DNA from: Chitinophaga sp. CF418
GTDB taxonomy: Bacteria > Bacteroidota > Bacteroidia > Chitinophagales > Chitinophagaceae
DNA: 64,000 nucleotides
Direction: 5' to 3'
Assembly (NCBI RefSeq): GCF_900142925.1
Contig: NZ_FRCN01000003.1
Location: forward strand, 523,300 to 587,299
The position numbers and the translations under genes were made by a program. This document shows, one piece after another, positions 1 to 7,733 of this stretch. The first letter of the stretch is position 1, and each line of letters starts with the position of its first letter. The notes under the pieces were generated by a model that saw only the letters and a program-made list of their open reading frames with translations, did not search any database and was not told where the DNA came from.

Positions 1-2232
1 ACCGGTGGTCAGCTCCACCCATTCCCTGAGCATATTCGCCCTCAGAGATTGCGTTAGCACCAGGTTCTGTCCTGTTTTACGGACATTATCCATATACAGG
101 ATGTTATTGTTGTAAGAGCTGTTTCCATCCAGGAAGAGGTTATATTTACCATCAGCCAGGCGGTAAGACCATCCATAGATAAAGCGGAAGTTGTAGTCGC
201 CGCCGGTATTCAGGAAACGGGTTTCCTGTTTAACAGTGTTAAAACTGTCTTTCACAAGAGAGACATTCGTCACCACTTTATCTTGTGTATAGTTACCGGA
301 GAGGTGGACGAATAAGGTATTCATTCCCGCATTGCGGTAATTGAAGAATACAGAATGCGCAAATGCGGGACGCAGATCAGGGTTACCGATAATGGGGAAC
401 TGCGCATTAGTCAGATCTGGTACTGGCTGCAATTGCTGATAGGTAGGGAAGAGCACATTACCCGCATAAGAGAGGCTCATCATTGCCTGTTTGGGCAGTT
501 TGTACTGAATACGGAAGACAGGCACCAGTTTATTACTGGTCACCACCGCCTTGTTGGCCCCACCCGCCATACTGCTGGTCATACTGGCCGGCTGCAGGCG
601 CAGACCGAAGGTCATATCCCATTTCTTCTTTGCCCTGCGGAAGTTCAGCTCTACCTGGTGCTGCACCATCGTGTAGAGATACTGATTGCTGAGCGTGTCT
701 ATCACATTGATCTTGCCGTCAGGATTAACCCAGCGGGTTTCCTGTATGTTATCGGTACGATTGTAATTGACAGAATAACGCAGTTCAAGACTGTTGACAG
801 AATCCAGTGGTTCTACATAAGATAACTGGCCATTGCCGGTAAATGTATTGTTCTTTTTATCAAGCAGCTGGTGTAATACAGAATCCTTTGCAATAGTGCT
901 GTCGGGATTATAGTAGCGCAGGCTGTCAATACCATCCTGCAGGTTATTGTTATTGGTGGTATTGGCATAAATTCCCAGGGAGACAATTCTTCCCAGTCCT
1001 TTGAAACGGTGGGAGGCGAACAGGCCTGCCAGGAAAACAGGCGTAGTACTGGTGTTCAGACCGGTAGAGATCTGATCCTTACGTTGTAAGCCACTCTGTA
1101 TAGCGCTGGTCATGCTGCTGTTGTACGATTTGTTGCCACTATAGTTCAGGTTGAAGTTGACCATATCCCCTTCTTTCGGCTTATATTCAGTACCAATGTT
1201 GATATTATAGTTATCATTTCGACTATTATTATTGCTGGTATTCACACTGGTAAGCGTTCCTTCGTCTGTCACTGTTTTTACAGTACTCAACGATTCCATA
1301 TCACTGGTGGTACGACCGCCAATGAGACCAACATTCACTGAAAATTCCTTGGAGTAATTGCCCCGGTAGTTGATGTTGCCGGTGGAGGTGATGGTATTAC
1401 CCACCTGTGCCGTGATATTGTTGGTATTACCATTAATAGAGAGCTGTTGTTTCTCACTGAAGTAATTTGCCAATACAGCAGCATTATACCGGCCATCATT
1501 CCCCACACCACCCAATGCCTGCGCCTGGTACACCCTTTCAAGATCTGCTTTCGTCTGGATATTGATGATCTTTTCCGGCTCTCCCACCTTCCGGCCTGTA
1601 GCACGAGCCAGATCGCCATAGTCGTCTATGAGCTGTATTTTATCAATGAGGTCCACCGGCAGGAGGCGTGTGAGGGTTTTGATATCAGTGATCATGAAGT
1701 CTTTCCCGTTGATCCTGACTTTGGTGATCCGTTTACCCATGGTCTGTACATTACCCTCCATGTCCACCTGCATACCAGGCAGCCGTTTCAGCAGATCTTC
1801 CGCTACTGCATTTTCGCGCAGGTGGTACTGGTCTGCACGGTATTCGATAGTGTCTTCCTTGATAACTACGGCTGGCACCTGTCCTTTTACCACTACTTCT
1901 TTCAATGTACTTGTCTTGATGGACAATTTTATAAGCGGCAGATCTATTTGGGTACCCGCTTCTTTATATGAGAATTCACGATACCAGGTATCATATCCGA
2001 TCACGGAAACGCGGATTGTAAACACGGGTTGCGGTACATTCCTGAAAATGAATTTACCGGCATCATTGGCGATGGTATGCATCGTGTCACGGCCTGCTAT
2101 CAGCCACACGTTGGCACCGATCATTTCCTGACCGGTTGTGTCCCTGATAGTGCCTGATACGTTATAGACAGTCTGTGCCAACAGAGTATGCAGACAGCAA
2201 AGGAAACTAATGAGCAGGAAAATCCTCTTCAT
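1..2232 (-). CDS. Outer-membrane beta-barrel protein, TonB-dependent-receptor-like (C-terminus outside window)
   Basis: The reading frame runs from an ATG at 2232 to the window edge without a stop, giving 744 visible residues; the C-terminal part lies outside the window. Residues 1-20 form a signal peptide ending in LLAQ. Residues about 23-105 resemble a carboxypeptidase-regulatory-like domain (NVSGTIRDTTGQEMIGANV). A plug-like region follows (KEVVVKGQVPAVVIKEDTIE, then LLKRLPGMQVD and ITKVRINGKDF), and the rest is rich in alternating beta-barrel strands (KLVPVFRIQYKLP, DLRPAFAHSVFFNYRN). This is the pattern of the large Bacteroidota family of outer-membrane barrels related to TonB receptors. 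No SusD partner is adjacent, so a glycan or protein substrate cannot be assigned. An ECF sigma gene lies 262 bp upstream on the same strand, but its terminator separates the two units. Confidence 0.85.
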   Translation of the reverse strand, partial: MKRIFLLISFLCCLHTLLAQTVYNVSGTIRDTTGQEMIGANVWLIAGRDTMHTIANDAGKFIFRNVPQPVFTIRVSVIGYDTWYREFSYKEAGTQIDLPLIKLSIKTSTLKEVVVKGQVPAVVIKEDTIEYRADQYHLRENAVAEDLLKRLPGMQVDMEGNVQTMGKRITKVRINGKDFMITDIKTLTRLLPVDLIDKIQLIDDYGDLARATGRKVGEPEKIINIQTKADLERVYQAQALGGVGNDGRYNAAVLANYFSEKQQLSINGNTNNITAQVGNTITSTGNINYRGNYSKEFSVNVGLIGGRTTSDMESLSTVKTVTDEGTLTSVNTSNNNSRNDNYNINIGTEYKPKEGDMVNFNLNYSGNKSYNSSMTSAIQSGLQRKDQISTGLNTSTTPVFLAGLFASHRFKGLGRIVSLGIYANTTNNNNLQDGIDSLRYYNPDSTIAKDSVLHQLLDKKNNTFTGNGQLSYVEPLDSVNSLELRYSVNYNRTDNIQETRWVNPDGKINVIDTLSNQYLYTMVQHQVELNFRRAKKKWDMTFGLRLQPASMTSSMAGGANKAVVTSNKLVPVFRIQYKLPKQAMMSLSYAGNVLFPTYQQLQPVPDLTNAQFPIIGNPDLRPAFAHSVFFNYRNAGMNTLFVHLSGNYTQDKVVTNVSLVKDSFNTVKQETRFLNTGGDYNFRFIYGWSYRLADGKYNLFLDGNSSYNNNILYMDNVRKTGQNLVLTQSLRANMLREWVELTTG

Positions 2233-2355
2233 ATAAAAAAACTGGGCTTCATTTCAGACCTGTAATAAAAGGGGATACTGTTGATTACGGGTTAACTGGC
2301 TAACTTGGCTAAACGGCTATAAACTAATCATGATTCCGGGGCATTCCTGTAAATG

Positions 2356-2363
2356 CAAAAGTA
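2356..2363 (-). promoter_or_regulatory. Possible Bacteroidota -7 element (TACTTTTG)
   Basis: On the minus strand the bases read TACTTTTG, matching the TAnnTTTG -7 consensus, about 120 bp upstream of the barrel gene start at 2232. No TTG at the usual -33 distance was found for this exact box. A one-mismatch alternative (TTACTTTG, 2367-2374) has a TTG 17 nt upstream of it. The assignment rests on consensus matching only. Confidence 0.3.
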
Positions 2364-2471
2364 TCCCAAAGTAATAAGCTACTTGCCTGTTCAATTTAGG
2401 ATTTTTTAAGGAGATGGCCAGTAAAAAAATGGCTGGACTGCATCATATCTGCGGTATGGGGATAAAACCGG

Positions 2472-2497
2472 TAAAAAGCTCCCGGGAGGAGCTTTTA
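2472..2497 (-). terminator. Rho-independent terminator overlapping the sigma-factor stop codon
   Basis: A 9-bp perfect stem (2474-2482 with 2488-2496) encloses a 5-nt loop and is followed on the minus strand by a short T run. The TAA stop of the ECF sigma gene (2495-2497) lies in the ascending arm, so translation termination and hairpin formation would occur at the same place. It separates the sigma gene from the barrel gene downstream. Confidence 0.7.
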
Positions 2498-3076
2498 CAC
2501 AGCTTCAGGTGTTTGTTCTCTTTCCATCATTTTACGCATGTTCATGACAGCGTAACGCACCCTTCCCAATGCAGTATTAATACCTACATTAACGGTCTGT
2601 GCGATTTCTTTAAACGAAAGGTCAGCATAATACCGTAAGATCAGCGCTTCACGCTGTGCTTCCGGCAGGCGGTCGATCAGTACGTGTACAGAAGCATGGG
2701 TTTCCCGCGTAATGATGCGGTGCTCCTGGCTGTCCACGTGTCTATAATCATTGTTGGCTAATTCATCCCTGTAGATGAGGGCAAAAGCAGCAGTCTTTTT
2801 ACGAAAATGGCTGATGCAGCAATTATGGGCTATCCTGACAGCCCAGGCTATAAAGCGGCTGTTGTCCAGGTAATGGCCTTCGTTGAAGGCATTGATGATC
2901 TTGATGAATACATCCTGGAAAATATCTTCCGCCAGGCATCGGTCTTTTACCAACAGCATGATAGTTGTAAAGATCCTGTTCTTGTGGCGATGCACAAGCT
3001 CCGTAAAAGCACGGTCATTGCCGGATCTGTACAATTTTATGAGTTCTTCATCTGTCAGGTCACAATATCTTTTCAT
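2495..3076 (-). CDS. RNA polymerase ECF-type sigma factor
   Basis: This 193-residue protein has the two-domain plan of sigma-70 family ECF factors. Region 2 lies at about residues 10-85, with the core-binding motif CLAEDIFQDVFIKIINAF followed by FIAWAVRIAHNCCISHFRK. Region 4 is at about 125-185, with the helix-turn-helix in LPEAQREALILRYYADLSFK and VNVGINTALGRVRYAVM. The ATG at 3076 fits the family N-terminus. No anti-sigma gene is adjacent, unlike the second sigma factor of this window, which is followed by fecR. The gene follows a collagen-like lipoprotein gene on the same strand by 108 bp. Its target promoters cannot be read from the sequence. Confidence 0.93.
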   Translation of the reverse strand: MKRYCDLTDEELIKLYRSGNDRAFTELVHRHKNRIFTTIMLLVKDRCLAEDIFQDVFIKIINAFNEGHYLDNSRFIAWAVRIAHNCCISHFRKKTAAFALIYRDELANNDYRHVDSQEHRIITRETHASVHVLIDRLPEAQREALILRYYADLSFKEIAQTVNVGINTALGRVRYAVMNMRKMMEREQTPEAV

Positions 3077-3184
3077 GTCATTATTTTTTAAAAATACCGG
3101 GCAATAAAGAAGTTTAAAAAATCGGCCGCCCTGGATAAAGCAGCCATCTTACATGTGGTTTTGATGGAGATGGTCATTAGTAAA

Positions 3185-3739
3185 CTAGTTCTTAAAGCCA
3201 AGGAGTGCTTTCACCTCAGCATAGTTGCTCCAGTCGATGTTCTTGCCACGCGCAGCAACATTACCCGGAACAATTACATATCTTACCTGGAATCTCTTGT
3301 TACCGTTGATTGTCTGTGTACTTACATTGTAGTTACTGAACAGCAGTAAACCACCGTCGGTCAGTACTTCCCTGATATACAGGTCTCCCTCTAAATAAGG
3401 AACAGATGAAATGTTTGGCTGATCAGCAGTAAACAGGTTGAAATATACTTTTACAAAACCTGTGCTCAGCAGTTCAGCATTAATTGCTTCTACGTCCACT
3501 CCCCATGCATATTCGCCTGAAGCTGTATCCAGTGCAAATTGTGTATCTATCCAATCTGAATAAGTGATGTTTGCAGATCCTGGATCGCCTTTGTCCCCCT
3601 TATCTCCTTTATCGCCTTTTGGACCGTTCGCACCAGCAGCACCTGCAGGACCAGTAGCGCCATCCTTTCCACAGGAAGTGATACCGATCATCAGTGAGAA
3701 CATACATGCGACAAAGAAGTAGCTGGAAATTCGTTTCAT
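3185..3739 (-). CDS. Collagen-like lipoprotein
   Basis: This is a 184-residue secreted lipoprotein. Residues 1-22 are a lipoprotein signal peptide with lipobox GITSC and acylated Cys23. Directly after it come eleven uninterrupted Gly-X-Y triplets (residues 24-56), several of them GDK or GPK, as in bacterial collagen-like proteins. At DNA level the triplets form a short 9-bp-type tandem repeat around 3585-3640. Residues 57-184 form a beta-rich domain of unknown function (ITYSDWIDTQFALDT, FQVRYVIVPGNVAARGKNID). Eleven triplets make a short stalk, so the protein probably holds its C-terminal domain slightly away from the membrane, but this is inference. It sits 74 bp downstream of a PorP/SprF gene and upstream of an ECF sigma gene. 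Confidence 0.85.
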   Translation of the reverse strand: MKRISSYFFVACMFSLMIGITSCGKDGATGPAGAAGANGPKGDKGDKGDKGDPGSANITYSDWIDTQFALDTASGEYAWGVDVEAINAELLSTGFVKVYFNLFTADQPNISSVPYLEGDLYIREVLTDGGLLLFSNYNVSTQTINGNKRFQVRYVIVPGNVAARGKNIDWSNYAEVKALLGFKN

Positions 3740-3813
3740 AAGTAAATTGTTTGTTAGTGTTTAATGAAGATGTTTTGTTAAAAATTTATAATCATGTCAT
3801 TGCATCCTGGCTG

Positions 3814-4845
3814 CTAAAAATTATTTCTCGGACAGAGATCGCCGTAACGGTTTCCCAGCAGAAAACCAATGAGTACCTCATGTGTGCCCTTGCTGACAGT
3901 ATTCAATGATGAAGTAGTGTAGTCATAAGAATAACCGATATTCACCGTAGAGCTGATATTCACGCCCAACATGGCTGCAAAGCCGTCTTTGATACGATAG
4001 GAAGCCCCCCACCATAAGCGGTCCCTGTACAGGAACTTAGCATTTACATCAAAGCTGACTGGTGCTGCGGTGATCAACCTTACCATCACTGAAGGCAATA
4101 CACTCACATCATCACTCATCCAAAGCCTGTAGCCTCCCGAGAAAAAAAGGTGCGGCACCAGCTTTCCCCTGTATAGAGAATCACCCACTACTTTACCATT
4201 ATCATAGGCTATTTCCTGGGGAACGATGTTCTGGACGGCCGCACCTATATAGAAGTCTGCACCGTACAGTAAGAGACCTGCATTCACTTCCGGACGCCAC
4301 TTGTTCAGCAATGTACTGGAAGCAACCACCGGATCGCCGGGTTGCTGGAATTGCAGCTTAGCAGCGTCTACTGATACGGATTGCATGCCTATGGAGATAC
4401 CACCACTCACATTCAGACGCGATGACAGCGGAATGTGATGCGCATATGTAGCACTGAACGAAAATCTGTTCAATGGGCCGGTTCTGTCGTTCAGAATGGT
4501 CACTCCCATACCCGCGTGAGAAGGCGGTGTGGTGTACTCCTGCCAGTAAGCCCTACCCCTTGGGTTTTCACCTGGAGGCGTCAGACCGGTTACACTGGCC
4601 TGTGGGTAATCACTTTTACGAAGAGGACCATGAACGGTTAAGTAAGTCGTAACCGGTGCACCATTCAGACCGGTCCACTGGTGCCGGTGACTTGCCTTTA
4701 CATCCCAGTAATTCTCAATACCTGCCACAGCAGGATTGATGATGAATGGATTTAGAATGTACTGCGTATAATGCGGCTGTTGCTGTGCATAAATTCCCTG
4801 CGATAACAACAACATCAGCAGCAACAACAATGGTTTTCTTTTCAT
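3814..4845 (-). CDS. PorP/SprF family type IX secretion-associated outer-membrane protein (first of three)
   Basis: This 343-residue protein has a signal peptide (1-20, ending IYAQ) followed by the PorP/SprF family opening: QQQPHYTQYILNPFIINPAV, then HRHQWTGLNGAP. The rest is an outer-membrane barrel with many short beta strands, including YSYDYTTSSLNTVSKGTHE near the end. The C-terminus contains the CPR tripeptide seen at the end of many family members (LCPRNNF). Known family biology: SprF is needed for surface delivery of the SprB adhesin in Flavobacterium, and PorP is a T9SS component in Porphyromonas. It is the last recognisable member of the large adhesin operon, 36 bp after the OmpA gene, and probably serves one of the two giant proteins encoded upstream. 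Confidence 0.92.
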   Translation of the reverse strand: MKRKPLLLLLMLLLSQGIYAQQQPHYTQYILNPFIINPAVAGIENYWDVKASHRHQWTGLNGAPVTTYLTVHGPLRKSDYPQASVTGLTPPGENPRGRAYWQEYTTPPSHAGMGVTILNDRTGPLNRFSFSATYAHHIPLSSRLNVSGGISIGMQSVSVDAAKLQFQQPGDPVVASSTLLNKWRPEVNAGLLLYGADFYIGAAVQNIVPQEIAYDNGKVVGDSLYRGKLVPHLFFSGGYRLWMSDDVSVLPSVMVRLITAAPVSFDVNAKFLYRDRLWWGASYRIKDGFAAMLGVNISSTVNIGYSYDYTTSSLNTVSKGTHEVLIGFLLGNRYGDLCPRNNF

Positions 4846-4881
4846 AAGCTTTTGTTTTTAAAGTGGTGTGCGGATAGCTTA

Positions 4882-6663
4882 CTATCTGCCGCTGATGATC
4901 CTGAACTCCGTTCTGCGGTTACGCGCACGGCCTTCAGGATTGTCAGATCCGTCAGTATTTGTATTCGGCGCTATCGGACGCGTTGCTGCGTATCCTTTTG
5001 CCTGCAGACGGCTGGATTCAATACCCTGGCTTACGAGGTAATCCACACAACTCTTCGCCCTGGCATCAGACAATTTCTCATTCAGATCATTGGAACCTTT
5101 GCTGTCCGTATGTGCACTCAGTTCGATCACGATAGCGGGATACTTCTTCAACATCGCTACCAGCCTGTCCAACGATGGGAAAGATGCAGGTTGCAGATAA
5201 GACATATTGAAGTCGTAGTAAATATTCTCTAATACAATAGGACCATCTGTTGTTGGTGGCTCAAGCGCAATGATCTGCGGCTCCGGTTTTGGTGCTGGTG
5301 GTGGTGGTGGTGGTGGCACTACTTTCTGTAAGGAGAAGAGCTCCAGACAGCAGGCAGCTGCACGGTCGGACGATAGCCAGACATTTTCCAGGATGTTATC
5401 CTTACTACCTTTGCTGATGAAATACATATCATCTTTTACAGAGTTCACAGGATAACCGAAGTTCACCGGTGTGCTCCAGGCGCCTGCTGAATCTTTCGCG
5501 TAGAAGAAGTCAAAGCCTCCCATACCTACCCTACCATTCGTGGAGAATATCAGCAGATTGGAAGCAGCATGCACATAGGGAGCTTCTTCATTCCAGGCTG
5601 TATTGATCACCGGACCAAGGTTCTTTGTAAAGAAAGGTGTTCCTTCTCCGTTCAGTTCCGCTTCCCACAGGTCAAAGCCACCAACACCACCTGGTCTGTC
5701 ACTGGCGTAGATAAGGCGTTTGCCATCAGGTGTCACAAACGGCTGCTGTGAACTGTAACCAGGTACATTCAATATAGTATCCAGCAATACCGGCTCACTC
5801 CAGGTATCACCGCTCTTTTTGCTGCTATAGATGGATGCACTCTTCTTACCCTGTTTCACTGTCCAGCGAGTCATAAAGAGTGTATTACCATCCGGGCTCA
5901 ATGCGATTACTCCCTGGTCAACATCCTTTGGCTGTGCAATCGCCAGAAGGCTTACCGTATCTGGTTGTCCGGAAGCGTAGTTAGCGCTGTACAGGCGGTT
6001 TACAAAGGCATGTCCTTTTGCGCCTTTCTCAGGCCTGGTGGATGTAAATACCAGCACGCTGTCTTTGAACCATACCGGGGCATAGTTAGCGCCAATGGGA
6101 TTGATCACCTCAGGCGCTTTCTCTACTTTGTACATATTCAGATCGGGCTTGCTCATCTCTGCAATGATGAAGCGGAGATTCTGCAATTCCCTTTGTGCCG
6201 TTTCGCGATAGGTATCCTGTTGTGTATATGATTCCAGGAAATACGTGAATGCCTTTTCTGCCAGTTCATGTCTTCCCAGTGCCCGCAAGGCTACTGCATA
6301 ATGATAAGGGGCCAGCGGGAAAGTTGCTTTATCAAATTCCATTGCCTCTGCATACCAGGGTACAGCTTTGCTGTAATCATGCAACAGACGATAGCTTTCT
6401 GCCAGTTTATAGATAGCCTGTTGTTCGCTACTTACTGTTGCCAGTGATTTCTTCGCAGAAGGCTGCGTGTTATAAGGCCGGTATGCTGCATCGCTTACAA
6501 TCTTCCTGGAACCTGCCAGATATTTTTCGTAATACGGCGCAGCAGAACTATACTCTGCATTCTTGTAGTAATAGTCAGCAGACCTCAGGTAATTATAAGC
6601 AACCTGTGCTTTGCTTATTGTTACTGCTGAAAACAGTACTGCTGTAAGAAAGATATGTTTCAT
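4882..6663 (-). CDS. OmpA-family protein with TPR-like and WD40/PD40 domains (PorE-like)
   Basis: This 593-residue protein has a signal peptide (1-19, SKAQ), then TPR-like helices (about 20-165, YYYKNAEYSSAAPYYEKYL). A PD40/WD40-type propeller covers about 190-440 (VIALSPDGNTLFMTRW, PFVTPDGKRLIYASDRPGG). A proline-rich linker with seven consecutive prolines is near residue 450, and the OmpA peptidoglycan-binding domain spans about 481-593 (ELSAHTDSKGSNDLNEKLSD, NPEGRARNRRTEFRI). This domain order resembles PorE of the T9SS, which links the PorK/N ring to peptidoglycan. The gene lies between two porP/sprF-type genes, so it probably anchors that complex to the cell wall. A specific rather than core T9SS role is inferred from the adhesin operon context. 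Confidence 0.9.
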   Translation of the reverse strand: MKHIFLTAVLFSAVTISKAQVAYNYLRSADYYYKNAEYSSAAPYYEKYLAGSRKIVSDAAYRPYNTQPSAKKSLATVSSEQQAIYKLAESYRLLHDYSKAVPWYAEAMEFDKATFPLAPYHYAVALRALGRHELAEKAFTYFLESYTQQDTYRETAQRELQNLRFIIAEMSKPDLNMYKVEKAPEVINPIGANYAPVWFKDSVLVFTSTRPEKGAKGHAFVNRLYSANYASGQPDTVSLLAIAQPKDVDQGVIALSPDGNTLFMTRWTVKQGKKSASIYSSKKSGDTWSEPVLLDTILNVPGYSSQQPFVTPDGKRLIYASDRPGGVGGFDLWEAELNGEGTPFFTKNLGPVINTAWNEEAPYVHAASNLLIFSTNGRVGMGGFDFFYAKDSAGAWSTPVNFGYPVNSVKDDMYFISKGSKDNILENVWLSSDRAAACCLELFSLQKVVPPPPPPPAPKPEPQIIALEPPTTDGPIVLENIYYDFNMSYLQPASFPSLDRLVAMLKKYPAIVIELSAHTDSKGSNDLNEKLSDARAKSCVDYLVSQGIESSRLQAKGYAATRPIAPNTNTDGSDNPEGRARNRRTEFRIISGR

Positions 6664-6701
6664 GTTTTTCTTTTGATACGTTTGATGGATGAAGGTTCAT
6701 A

Positions 6702-7709
6702 TTAGAGACGCGGACAAACAAACTCCACTTCCTGTGACCTGAAAAGCTTTCTGCCAATGAAAGTGAGTGACAGTTCAAAACTGTTGGAACCTCTGGCCAT
6801 CTTGCTCAGCTCAGATGTATTGATATCATAGCTTGCTCCAAGCGTAAAGTTCTTATAGGTAAAACCTGCATGCGTAGATATAGCATCTTTGAACCTGTAG
6901 TTCACACCCAGCAATACATCAGTCATAGGGTTTACAAACAGCTGTCCGTAAGCGCCGGCCATCTTCTCTTCCGCGTTGCCCTGTCTCAGGTAAAGCAGGT
7001 TAGGCGTTACACTGATCACATCGGTGATAGCCAGTTTCACACCTGCATGACCTGTAAAGCGCATAGGGAAACGGGCATCGCCATTCTTGCTGAACTGATC
7101 GGTAGGACGTGTAAGATGTGATACAGAGAACCCTCCAAAGAGGTTATACTTCTTTCCTGGCTCTGCATCGTAATACAGTACACCGGCGCCGGCATCAAAT
7201 GAAGTAGATGATGTTCTGCTGAAAGCATCACCGCTGGGTGTACCGGGATTGTAACCGGTAATAGGGTTCCACTGATCACCGAAGGTGAGCTTGGAAGCAT
7301 CGAACTTACGCTGGATCATGCCGAACTGTAAGCCAAACACTACCCTGTGTGTGCCGGCTGCGCCGAAACGGACACCGGTATAAGAAGCACTTCCGTAAGC
7401 AGTGGTATAGTTGTAACCACCGTCGCCTGCTTTCTGGTTCAGTACACTGGCGCCAAAGTTGAACTGCTTGTTTGTGGTGAAATCAGCCGCTACACCGTAC
7501 GTTGAAAACGGATCGCTGATGTTTCCCCATTGATTACGATAGATGGCTGAAATACGATATTGGCCATCAAATGCACCGGTTAAAGCCGGGTTAAGCCATG
7601 ACGGATACACATAATACTGGGAAAAATGCGGATCGGTCTGCGCTTTTGCTGTATTCCCTGTGAAGATCAGAAAGGGCAATACCAGGATGATAGATAGTAT
7701 ATTTCTCAT
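6702..7709 (-). CDS. PorP/SprF family type IX secretion-associated outer-membrane protein (second of three)
   Basis: This 335-residue PorP/SprF protein has a signal peptide (1-23, TAKAQ) followed by the family motif TDPHFSQYYVYPSWLNPALT and YRNQWGNISDP. Barrel strands include VVFGLQFGMIQRKFDASKL and TLGASYDINTSELSKMARGS. It ends in the family-typical VCPRL. The gene begins 24 bp after the 1391-aa PKD adhesin gene and ends 38 bp before the OmpA gene, so the three are almost certainly co-transcribed. As with SprF/SprB in gliding Flavobacterium, each PorP/SprF copy may serve one dedicated large adhesin; here two copies match two giant proteins. That pairing is inference. Confidence 0.92.
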   Translation of the reverse strand: MRNILSIILVLPFLIFTGNTAKAQTDPHFSQYYVYPSWLNPALTGAFDGQYRISAIYRNQWGNISDPFSTYGVAADFTTNKQFNFGASVLNQKAGDGGYNYTTAYGSASYTGVRFGAAGTHRVVFGLQFGMIQRKFDASKLTFGDQWNPITGYNPGTPSGDAFSRTSSTSFDAGAGVLYYDAEPGKKYNLFGGFSVSHLTRPTDQFSKNGDARFPMRFTGHAGVKLAITDVISVTPNLLYLRQGNAEEKMAGAYGQLFVNPMTDVLLGVNYRFKDAISTHAGFTYKNFTLGASYDINTSELSKMARGSNSFELSLTFIGRKLFRSQEVEFVCPRL

Positions 7710-7733
7710 TTTGGTCGATATTTTTAGAGGTTG

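Noticed and set aside
355..825. Long open frames on the plus strand within 1-47000 (for example 355-825, 1447-1971, 9351-10166, 12661-13902)
   Set aside because: They are antisense shadows of clearly coding minus-strand genes with recognised domains, and their own translations show no domain or export signal.
3580..3640. CRISPR-like or satellite repeat
   Set aside because: The short repeats are the codons of the Gly-X-Y triplets in the collagen-like lipoprotein; there are no spacers.
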